A DNA stretch of 64,000 nucleotides, taken from Tridacna crocea (Eukaryota; Mollusca; Bivalvia; Cardiida; Cardiidae). Positions 12,501-24,500 of this stretch are shown here, piece after piece. The notes below the pieces were generated by a model, which was given only the letters and a program-made list of their open reading frames with translations, searched no databases and was not told the DNA's origin. The DNA lies in contig OX031057.1 of NCBI GenBank assembly GCA_943736015.1, positions 56,874,001-56,938,000 on the forward strand. The letters are read 5' to 3'. The position numbers and the translations under genes were made by a program. Numbering within the stretch: position 1 is the stretch's first letter; each line of letters opens with the position of its first letter.

Positions 12501-15500
12501 TTCATTTCTGTTCGTCTTTATGTCATTGAAAATACAGTGTAGTAACCCTTTTCTTTCCATCCTGGACTGAGGACATGATCCTCAATGTCCGCGTCTATGT
12601 CTTTGATGGGAGTATTCCTTATCACCTGATCCTTTGTTAGGGGATAAATTTTGACTGTTGAATAAGCCATTGTCCGTATTTATGACCCTAAATAAACAAA
12701 ACGAGCCAGTATGGCAACTTTAATAAAAGACTATTGATCACCAATCTGTACATGTCTGAACATGACCATCTCAAAATCGACGCATGCAAACTGATGGTGG
12801 TAATCTTGGTGATTTGTGTGCAGGACGACCAAGGGGAAACATCGATTAAAAGTCAGACTTATGTAAATTTAACATCTGTATATTATGAGAAACATAAAAG
12901 AGCATGGATTTCTGAATGGGGGATTAACTTTAACAGTTAAATAGGCCATTGTCCGTACTTCCGTTACAAAATGAACAAAAACAGTCAGCGTGACGACTGT
13001 AAAAAAAGACCATTGTTCAGCTAACTGGTGCTTTGTTAGGGGATTAACCTTGAAAGATGCCTAGGCTATTGTCCTTACTTACGTCCCAATGTAGACAAAA
13101 CCAGACAGTGTGGCGACTTTAACCAAGGATTTACTATTGTTCGTTCTTCCGTCACAAAATAAACAAAACCAGCCAGCGTGACAACTGTAACAAAAGATCA
13201 TTGTTCAGCTAACTGGTGCTTTGTCAGGGGATTAACCTTGAAAAATGCTTAGGTCATTGTCCTTACGTCCGTCCAAATGTAAACAAAACCGGACAGTGTG
13301 GCGACTTAAACTAAGGATTTACTATTGTTCGCCCCCAACCTGATCCTTTGTTTGGAGATTCAGCGTGTGAATGTCTGAATGTCTGAAAATGGATTGACGT
13401 ATGCGCAAAAGTGGTAGCACACTTTTATGAGCTTTTTCATTTGACGTTGGAGGGGAAATATCAACAAAAAAGTACCATATCATTTCTTTATTTACAAATA
13501 TTTCTTGCAATACAAAATCTGCTTCTTCAGTTCTATTATTCCCTTCATGATGTTTCATCATCGCACTCTTATTCATCTAGGACCGAGGACCGACCCCCAC
13601 GACTACGTAATAGATCGAGGTAAGCAAGTCAGCTCTGAAAACATTTCCGAAAAAGTAGATCATTCAAAATGGCCAGAGAAACGACCATTAAATTAACCAG
13701 CAAAAAGGTAGGTCAATGTTGCTTTGTTGAAAGAAACGGCTGTCGAAATAAAAGCAAAAATACAAAAAAATGTAGGTCATCCAAGATGGCTGACGTTCTA
13801 ACTGTAGTATTATTTTATATGCAAATGAGTTACTTTTTACAGTAATTAAGGTCATTCAATATGGCAACTGTTTGTTTGCCTGCTTGTCTTCTTTAGTTAA
13901 CTAAGATCTTAAAAACCTCAAACTAAGAATAATGAAAAATTACCGATAGAGAAAGTTTCGCAGATAAGTAGAAAACAATATCTTATATGGGTTAAAACAC
14001 TGTTTTATTGGTGTTCGACCGACGGCCACTATCAAGGAAATTGTTACCTGTGATTTGCTTTCTTAAGAAAATGCAGTTGGCTGAAAAAATTGATAAAAAG
14101 CGTGTTCAATATTGTATGTAAGCGTTATAATTTTCGCTTACTCTCGTGGCCCTCACACTTTCAGTGCTTTTATTTATTTTTTCCAGTCACAAGTCACTAG
14201 TGTGAACAAGGTTCCTAATTTTTTCACGTTTGTTGCTCCGCCCTTGTTAGACTACGTTGGAAAACGACTACAGTTAGCTCTTGCTGCACCAACCCATTAC
14301 CTAATAGACAGACCGAATGTAAAAACCTACCTTTATGGAAATGTATCAAACGCCTTTGTACAAGTGTTCGAAGATCCAGTGATCGAGGGAATTTATGTAG
14401 AACAGAACAAAGATACAACAAACATTGTTCAGTTTGAATTCGCAGATCAAGCTGGAAAGCTACATCTCAAAGTAAGTAAGGAAAAAAGTTTTTCATTTCC
14501 TACATGTAAATGCTCGGTTGAGTTCATCGCCTGAGTTAGTTGTTTGATTCGTATTCACGCTACATTCCTTAGAAACTTCGCTGCCAGAGTCTCGTTTTTA
14601 TCAATTTAAATAACCAAAAGATTTCATGTTCAAACAACCAAATACTCGTTCTGCATTTGAAATGAATGTTGATATTTTGTTGCTAAAAATGTTGATTTCG
14701 TTACCAGGATTAGACTTTGTAGTCAATCAAAAGTTCGAAATAATGTCATTTATTAGTAGTAACATGGTTCAGTTAATATTTGTTAGTAAATATCCGCCCG
14801 TTTGTTGCTGTCTATCATTGGTATCGACTGTAAGATTTGAGTATAACGGACAGATTAATAGAAAATGTATTCCATCCTCATTGATTCCATTACAATAAAT
14901 ACAAAACCTGAATTCTCGGGGTATATCATAATATCTTACCAGTTTCAGTTATTAAGGGATGAGTTCCGCTCCTAAAATTTGCTGAACAAGACCTAGATTT
15001 ATCTATATTGATTAATTCTTTGTATGGTTCACATCCAAAAAATCTTTGTAGCAACAATAATTTGATAGTGTAACATTATCAAAACAGCCTGCCAATTTTT
15101 GTACGTAATGGTCCTTAAGGCGCTGTATATAGTAATACAGAAAAAGTTTTTTGTTGGCAACATTTTGATTTTCACAAACATAATTATATCCATTATTACA
15201 TAAATTTAAGGTGGTAGACCCATAACACTTCTAGTGCAGCATGGGATAAATTTTTTGGGTAGTTGATAAATACTGCTTTATACAGATATGATACTTTTGC
15301 ACATTTCTAATCGACTAGAAATTCCTTTGATGTCTATCTTGAAATTACCGGTTGATATTTCCGATGGTTTTCAGAAAAGGGAAATAATTATTATCTCAAT
15401 TTGTAAACAAAATATAGTGGTTTTAGTTTTATAAATGGCAATTCTAAGAAGGGAAAAAAAGGAAAAAGTGGCTCGGTTAAAGTAGTACAACAGTACTCAT

Positions 15501-18500
15501 TTTTAATAATAGCAAATTTTGTATGATAATATCATAATGGAAATAGCTGTTTTCTTTTACGAGTCCACTACTTTAGTCTAACTGCGGTGACCGAATTTGA
15601 GTAACCTAAATTGTCTAAATGCAACTGCATTTCATAACAAAATTTTACATATCGCGACCTTGGCATTTTGAAAATATCTAAATGCAAAATTGGATGTTTT
15701 TTTTAAAAAATGTAATACAGAAAAGTATGACCATGCTCTATGAAAAGAAAGTTCACTGCATCTTCCAAAGTACTGTCCCATTGTTAGCTTGCACAGACAT
15801 AGATCGATTCCTGTTTTGCTATTTGGCTTGCAAAACGCGAAAACGGGCTTTCGGATATCAGCATAAAGTATCGTGTCGGATCAGCATCCTCAGTCCGCAA
15901 AGGCTGATCCGAAACGGCATTTTATGACTACTCAAGAATTTATGCTACAGTAGACTTGTGCAAAACAGAAAATTACATAAAAAAAGGAAAGTATCCTTTT
16001 TGATTAGCCTGCATAGACTGATCGTGCTGATCCGAGAGGACATTTTATGTAAATGTCCAAATACCCTTTTTGCATGTTGCAGAGCATTTGTGTGATTCCT
16101 GAACTTTAACTCATTACCAAACGACAATATTTTAGGTTCGTCCAAATCGAAAGCATTTGCAGACGACAAAATAAAAGTGACTGAAAATTTGAAATTTGTT
16201 TTGTGAAGAGTAGAAAACATGGTGGGAAAAGGAGAAAATGCTGGTTACCAGCATTTTCTCATTTCCCCACAATGTTTTCTAAAGGCTTCTTCCTCAGGGT
16301 CGTCAAAAGTAGGGATTGTGTGGTAATGGGTTGAAGGAACTAATACATCAGTCGGCTGTTAGACGTGATGGATGTTATAGATCCCACATTATTTGATGAT
16401 ATGCATAGTATTATTGACAGATCGCTGCAAATTTTTATCAGACAACATCGTATCGAGGTTGAAAATGTAGAAACCACGTTAAGGTAAGACCTGTGTAATG
16501 GAAAACAGCTATTTCCACTAAAATATCATCCTGCAAAATTAGCTATAGTTAAAAATGAGCATTATTGAACTACTTTCACCTTTTCGTTTTTTCCATCTTT
16601 TTTCCTTCTTTGAATTATCATTTATAAATCTAAAACCACTATATTCTCAATTCAAAAAGATATAACAATTACCTCCCTTTTCAGAAAACAAAAAAAGTAT
16701 CAAAAAATAATTTCAAGATAGATATAAACGGAATTTCTGATCCGTTAAAAATGTGCAAAATTATTATTTCTGCATAAATCCTTACTTATCCTTATTCATC
16801 AACCAATTAGAAGTTTCACCGGAAGTGCATTACACAGGTCTTACCTTAAATCTATTTACCTTTCTTTTCAGTGTTTGATCCAAAATACGTATAAAAACAA
16901 TAGGAAATACATCTTTGTCGATAGGGAATCAAACTTTGATGAAATACATGTATTTATAGCCCGTTACCTACGATTAGCTATCTGCTGTCCGTTCTTGTCA
17001 CTTTAAAAGATGGAAGGACACAGTTTCTGTCAGCGATGACTAAACCTTGGACCTTAAAACTGAACCATTATGGATATAATTTGGAAGAATTAAGAAAGTC
17101 AAAGTAACGCAATTTCTGAGTAGTTGAACCAAATCGTAAAACAAATCAGAGATTATTTACTTTATCTTAATTTTAAAACGTAAATAAAAGAACGCAATTT
17201 CGAGTTGTTGGCGAAAAATACCTAGCAAATCCATAAACGTTAACCCTTCTTCTGCTAAATAAATAAATAGAATTTTCATTTCGGTAGTACAGATACAAAT
17301 ATTGCTTTTTCAAAGGCATGTTTTGGGACATAATGTCTCCTTAGCAGACAGTGTAGATCCAAAATGAGACTGCACAGAAAGATCGTGGTCTACATTGTTT
17401 GCAAAAGATCAGTGAGTCAAGCTTAGCAGCCTAAAGATTAACTCTTTAATACACGAGAAAATTTTAGACTGGTCCAAATTGAAAGCATTTGCAGACGACA
17501 AAATAAAGGTGACTGAAAAATTGAAATTTGTTCTGGGAAGGGTAGAAAACACTGTGGGAAAAAGAAAATATGCTGGTTACCAGCTTTTTCTCCTTTTCCC
17601 ACAGTGTTTTCAAAAGGCTTCTTTCTCAGGGGCATCAAAAGTAGGGATTGTGTGGTAATGAGTTAAGGTAATCCATCCATCGCTAGATAAAGTGGTTATT
17701 TAAGAAATAATCTTCTTTTTATCGTGGTATATCGTTCAATAAACCACAGTTGTGAGTTGTGAGGCACAATAAATAATCCACGAGGGCGATAGCCCGAGTG
17801 GGTTATTCATTGCGCCTCATAAATCACAACGGGGTTTATTGAACGATATACCACGATAGAAAGAAGATTATTTCGATTCTAACATGGTCAATTCCTAATG
17901 AAAGGAAAACAAGTGTCACGGAGAGGGGTTAGATATATAACCACTTGAAACCTGCCTTGCTGTTGAGCTAGCTTTTACAGCAATGCGGTTTGGTGTATTT
18001 CTCTCCGTGATAGTTAAGCAACGTGCATCAGGTTAGTGTCTGGATAGGTGACCAGGTCGTTGCACGTTACATTTGGTGGCAGAGGTGGGATAATGACAAC
18101 TGCCGTACTGGAGTTGCCTTACCCATGTATATTCCCCTGGTGCTTCTGTATATACATGCTTGTATATCTGTCTCGGGGGTCGAGACTTGTCAAAGGGGGG
18201 AGTAATGTCACGGAGAGGGGTTAGATATATAACCACTTGAAACCTGCCTTGCTGTCGAGCTAGCGATGCGGTTTGGTGTATTTCTCTCCGTGATAGTTAA
18301 GCAACGTGCATCAGGTTAGTGCCTGGATGGATGACCAGGTCGTTGCACGTTACACAAGTTCAAACTAAGAGTAAAAAGGCGCTGAAGATTATGTTCCATT
18401 GAATAACTCACTCATTGAATGACGTCACTCTACATGGATTGTCGCAGATTTTACCACGTTTTCCTTGCACTGTGTTTATAGAGCCAAAGTCGCGTGTCAT

Positions 18501-21500
18501 GTTAGAATATACTTTAGGCGATTATCAATATCTATTTGCAAATGAAAGCAGTCAATAAACTGGATGTATCCACGTCGTTATTGAATGCTTGTATAGATCT
18601 ACATTTAAATCCAATGACAATCTGAAGGATCATAAATGTTAGTTCTAACATCTTTATTGTCAGGGAAGAAATATTGCGTGGGTTAGACAGACAGATATTG
18701 AAGTGGTCCTTGAAACTGAGGGAGTTTGCACAGATGTCAAGATAAACAGAACCAGCAGCCTTATTTCCTGTGATCTACCATGGCCTAGTTCAGTCTTTGG
18801 TGGTTCTAATACCTATGATATATGGGTGAGTTATTTGCATCTTTACGCTTTGCCAGTAGAGAAAAGTGTGCAGTAATGTATGCTTTTCGGTTTTTACCGG
18901 AATATAATGGTTGATTATAAAGTTTGATAACTCATGGTTACTACCAGTAAAACTTACTTTTTTCGCGCTTCACGTACTATTTTAATGCTCTTTTATGTGG
19001 ATGGGTAAGCAACAGGAATAGACGATTTGCCAATTTTATTTGATACAAAGGAAAATTCCTTGTTATCGTAATCTGCACACCGGAAGTATTACGTGACACA
19101 GGACAAACATAAGGACGATTTTAAAGAAAAATGTCGTATTTCGCGTTCGCAAATTCTTTGAATTTGGACAAATTCACAACGAAATAAACATGACATGGCT
19201 TTCGCAAATTTTTGAATTTGGACAAATTCACAACGAAATAAAAATGACATGGCAAGAAGTAAATAGGAAATGAATTCCAGCATACTGAAAACGTATTTCA
19301 TGTGATTGTTTTTGGAATAAAAAATCATGAACAAATAAATATGCATCATATGAAATACATGTAGAATAATCTATTCAAATATAACGGATTCACTAGTGAC
19401 AAGGAATGAACTTACCCTTGTGTAGAATTCAAAACTCAAATCACAAACTTCTAGAGGAAATCCACCCTACAGTGCGATACCCAGATGAAAAAAAACACTG
19501 CATTAACCATTCACCCACTTTTCTAAAAACTAGTAAGACATATTTCTTAAATATTCAAAATGGACCTTGAATATGTGTTTTTGAAAGGAAGTAAACAATA
19601 CACAGCCCGGAAATATCCGTGAAAACAACATTTAAACCAAAATGTGACTAATGTTTCATTTTAGATTCCTTTTTTCGTTATAGTCTTATGTGTATCATCT
19701 ATAAGATAATGTATAAGATTCATATAAGTGTTTAACCTCAGTCACACTTTGATATGAATACAGTTTTCATAGATATTTGCCCACCCGGGTGGCTCAGTGG
19801 TGAGCATGTCGGACTCATGACCTGGTGGTTGTGAGTTCGATACCCGGTTGAGACAAACTTTCTTTCCGGCGTATTTTCGCCTCTCACCTCTGCTTAAGCA
19901 TGTGAGAAAAGTAGTCGGTGCCTTTGGAAAGAAAGTTGTGTTAGTACCGGTGTGAGAATGCCAGGATAGACATATGCGTCATCGACCGCCCTGATATGAC
20001 CTTAGCTGTTAAAGTGGCGTTAAACCCCAATACAACTAACCAAATCATAGATATTTTTAGGGTTTTGTGTGACGAATAACCGAGAGTAGGACAAATAAGC
20101 GCGTCTGTTACCTGTGAGAAGGAAGGCGTCATAAAAATTCTATTTGGGAATAGCAAGAGCTTGTAACTAGCATTTGCTCCCTTTTCCGAAATATTTTCTA
20201 CTTTTCTATGGAAAATTTCAACAATTTGATCCACCTGTTATTCTCTCGTCTTCACATGCTATGTATCTCGACGAGTCCATAGTGTTGCCGTTGGATGAAA
20301 GCTATAAATCGAATAATCATTCATTCTATTTAAAATCATATTCAACACAAGGTTCCAAGTTTTTTACGACCCTGAGAGAGATAGCTTTCAGAAATATTGT
20401 TTGAAAGGGAGAACATTCTTGTAACCAGTTTTTCTCCTTTTCCCACTATATTTGCTATCCTAAACATTTTTTTGTCTACTTATTTTGTCGTCTGCAAACG
20501 CTTTTGATTTGAGCAAGTCTGAAACTTCGTCATTTGGTTAAGAGTTGATTAAGATTCAAAGCTGTAAAAAAGGGGTGGGGGAGGGGAAACAGAGAGAAAC
20601 AGTTGAAGTGCAGTAGGTATTTGAAATTTTAATAAAATAGCTGTTTTTTTTTAATGTGTCTTAATGTGTCGCAGATGATAAATGATACAACTTCCGGCAT
20701 GTCCGAGAGTTTTTGTTTTTGTTTCTATGCGTTTAGAGTGAATTAAATTTCAAAAATAAAACCCTACTACAACTATTAGGGTATATTCAAGATTGGTTTA
20801 GCTTGTCCGGTGGAGAGTATCCAGAAGGGAAGTAACCCTTGGTGACGCGTCGGTATCGGTTATTGGCAAATGGTCTATTACCGCAAATAACTATTCTTCA
20901 ATTTAAAGCATCAACAAAACAGGGGTTAAAAGCATAAAATAAATACAGTATTTTTTCAGTGAAAGATCGAAATTTATTTCATGCTTTCCGGTGGGTTATG
21001 GAACAATATCGGTGAAATTTTTTTTTTTCGATATTTCATGGTTACGGCCAGTTCCAATACAGATTTTTATATTCTAGTTACATAGGTAAAAATGTTCGTG
21101 CCTCACAACCAGATAGAAATATGACGTGATTTACCTTACATTTTGCTTGCAAAATGTAATAGTGTAATTCGTTGCTATGCGGAGGAGAATGACTGAAAAG
21201 AACTCTCCAGGATTTCGAATACGTTTCCCCTAGAAAAGGCTAAAAGTATGAAATAAATAGAATATTTGTTTTTTACGGTGCAAATTCGAAAGTATTTCTT
21301 CCAGTGTATATCATTGACCACTCGTGAAAATGCTACCGATGCTGCTTACTTAATTAAAAAGTTTGGATCTTTTACCGAAAAATTAAATATCTGGTTCAAA
21401 TCGAAAATATTTGCCAGCGAAAACATCAAAGTGTCTCTAAATAAAGGGTATGCCTTCGAATGGATAGAAAATATTGTTGGAAAAGGAGAGAAATTAAAGA

Positions 21501-24500
21501 GGGAGCTTATCAGCATTTTCTTCTTTTCTACATTGTTTTCTTTCATAGGATGCTGAAAACAAAGTTTTTGCCAGGTAAAGAGTCAGAGTGATGGTTTTGC
21601 TCTTAAAGATTTTCTTTGTCAAACACCCATATATATGTGTGTGTTTGTGGGGTGGAGGGTGTTGGGGTTGCAAACATAAAAATGTAGATGGTTACATGCT
21701 GCAAAATGGTGCAAATTCGACGCTTTTGGTTAGCTTCAAATCTGTAAACAGCATTTTATTTTTTCTTTTTCCTGCCATGTTTTCTACTCGTTAACTCATT
21801 ACCAAACGACGATATTTTAGGCTTATCCAAATCGAAAATTTGCAGACGACTATATAAAAGTGACTGAAAATTTGAAATTGGTTTTGTGAAGAGTAGAAAA
21901 CATTGTGGAAAAAGGAGAAAATGCTGGTTACCAGCAATTTCTTCTTTTCCGACAATGTTTTCTAAAGGCTTCTTTCTCAGGGTCGTCAAAAGTAGGGATT
22001 GTGTGGTAATGGGTCACGAGACAAATCTCGCCGTATGAATCATAATTATCTAACTGACCGTCTGCAAAAGCTTTCGTTTTGAATGAGTCTTACTTCAATT
22101 ATGTCATATGACAAAGGGTAAAACAGTGTGAGCATAGAAACATAAAAGAGGAAATATTTCTTTTTCTGACTTTTTGTTCCAGTTAGCAATACGATCTACA
22201 TTTGATTTGTAAAATATGTATGTATCTTAAAAAGTATGGACCCAGAGGAGCCTGTGTGTACAGTCCTCACAAGCTGACATCAGCTGACACATTTTGTTTT
22301 GGGGAAAAATGAATGTCCAAAGATCTCAGCCGGTTTGTTGAACAAAATGGATTAAGGATCCAAGATTATATGGCCTGTAACATGCAAAAAGGGGTATTCG
22401 GACATTTGCGTAAAGTGTCGTCTCGGATTAGCCTGCGCAGTCCGCGCAGGCGAATCGGAGACAGCACTTTACGTAAATAATAGATTTTGTCCAACAATAG
22501 GCTTGCGTGAAACAGAAAATTACACACGATCGGGAAATGTCGTCTCGAGAAAGAAATATTTAGAATTGATTGAGGGAAAGCCAGCATTTTCATCTTTTCA
22601 TCTAGAATTGTCCATCCTTTTGAAGATAAACTCAACCATTTTAGATACATTTAAATTGTCTTCTGCAAATGTTCTCAATGTATACAAATCGAGAATTTTG
22701 ACGTTTGGAAAGAATTAAGGTTGATACTTCTTAACTGTTATCTTGTCCTCTCAGGTGAACATTGGCCGTAACTTGATATATCACCCTGGAAAAGTGACCT
22801 TTAAAAAAACTAAAACAACCACGACTATTTCCACCACTACAAATGGCGTCAACGACTCCAAAACGATCGAACCGGAAACCTCAACAAAGGACGCTATTGA
22901 AAACACTCGCCCAGAGGTCCTGATACCGAGTATTGTCGTGCCTTTGGTTATTATCGTTTGCTGTATAGTGATGGTTTATCGTAGATGCCATAAACGTACA
23001 AAAAGAAGGTATATAAACGATCTCTGATTTAAAGGCCATTATTGAAAACAATGTGGGAAATGAAAGAAACGCTGGGTTTTCTCCTTTTCCTACAAAGTTT
23101 TCAAGATCTCTTATCATCAGATGATATAAAGAAATGGCTTGTTTTAGTAATAGATTGACAATACGTATATTTTCTGACGATGCGAATGAGATTTGTGTGG
23201 AAAAGTATAGAATACATAGACTTGGAAATCGATACATGTGGCATAAAAACTAAATAGCCTGCTATTTAGGTCATAAACAAATAATTCAATTGATAGATAT
23301 GGAGCCCTCAGATTATGTGGTTTGTAAAGGGTAGAAAAATTCTGGAAGGAAAACGAAAAACGAAAAGAAATACTGATGTCTTATTTGCCAACAATGTTTT
23401 TATAAGCCCTATTACACAAGACTCATAAAACATAGGATCTATCTGTGTTAACTCTTTACCACACGACAAAATTTTAGACTGGTTCAAATTGAAAGCATTT
23501 GCAGACGACAAAATAAAGGTGACTGAAAAATTGAAATTTGTTCTGGGAAGGGTAGAAAACACTATGGGAAAAGGAGAAAATGCTGGTTACCAGCATTTTC
23601 TCCTTTTCCAACAGTGTTTTCAAAAGGCTTCAGTCTCAGGGGCGTCAAAAGTAGGTATTGTGTGGTAATCGGTTAAAGGGCAAGAAAGAATGATCAAAAT
23701 TTCTCCCATTTTAACTTTGACATGAAATTCAAGGGTCAAATATAGAGCATGTTTGGACAACCCATAAGTTATTGAATACTCATTACATGTATCTTTAACA
23801 GTTCTGTTAAATAGCCTCACAGTCTGGGTTTGAATCTAGAACCTTCAGGTCCAAACTCCGTAGGCAAATGCTCTACTTCACTGCTAAAAAAGCTAACTCT
23901 ATGGCAAGACAGGTAAGTGTACCCTTATACAAACACAAGCTAAGCATTTATTTAGATCAGTGGGATAGACCAGCATACAGCATAATTATGGATACATGTC
24001 AGGTCTCCTTGGCATCTGACATCTGGATCCGGAGAAAATTTTGATCGGGGTTTACATCAACACTGTAGTGAACGCTCGTGTTAACCCCAGGCTGCTAAGC
24101 ACGACTCAATGATTTTTTTTTGGACAGTGTAGATCAAGAACAGATTGCACAGAATAGGCATTCTGATCTTTGATCTACACTGTCCGTTAAAGAGATATTT
24201 ATTATCCTCAAAATTACCTTGAAATAGCAACCTTTGGGATTTTACTATCCACTTGAAAGTATCATTTGAGTTATTCAGCAGGGCAAGGGTTAATAACCCC
24301 GAAGGAAATAGGCAATCGAAAACATTATGGAACAAGGACACAATTCTGGTAGACGGTAATATTCCTGTTCGAATAATGTTTTCAGTCATATGAGTGAACT
24401 TCAGCTCATTTGTATCAGTTTGTAAATTGTGGTCTGCAGATATATTTAAAAAGCCTGAACCTTGTTAAATGGAAAAAGATTGAATGACGAAATAGCATCC

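Larger units (their letters stand above)
17914..18354 (+). mobile_element. Miniature LTR retrotransposon (TRIM) with 5S-rRNA-derived LTRs
   Basis: 441 bp. LTR1 is 17914-18071 (158 bp) and LTR2 is 18206-18354 (149 bp). Both start TGTCACGGAGAGG and end CGTTGCACGTTACA; they differ by one 9-bp indel and about five substitutions. Two bases after LTR1, TGGTGGCAGAGGTGGG (18074-18089) fits a primer-binding site for initiator tRNA-Met (13 of 16 as I recall the animal sequence). AAAGGGGGGAG (18192-18202) is a polypurine tract just before LTR2. CAAG flanks both sides as a target duplication. The 134-bp interior encodes nothing recognisable, so it would need gag and pol in trans. Orientation is given by PBS and PPT. 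It lies in intron 8, in the sense direction. Confidence 0.87.

Noticed and set aside
12283-12570. 95-codon hydrophobic open frame
   Set aside because: Low-complexity Phe/Leu-rich translation of a T-rich tract inside a transposon; no domain signal.
18012-18060. 5S rRNA gene
   Set aside because: Only the internal box A-box C part is present, twice, within LTRs; the ends of 5S rRNA are missing.
19779-19855. tRNA gene
   Set aside because: Followed by a conserved SINE body and flanked by an 11-bp target duplication.
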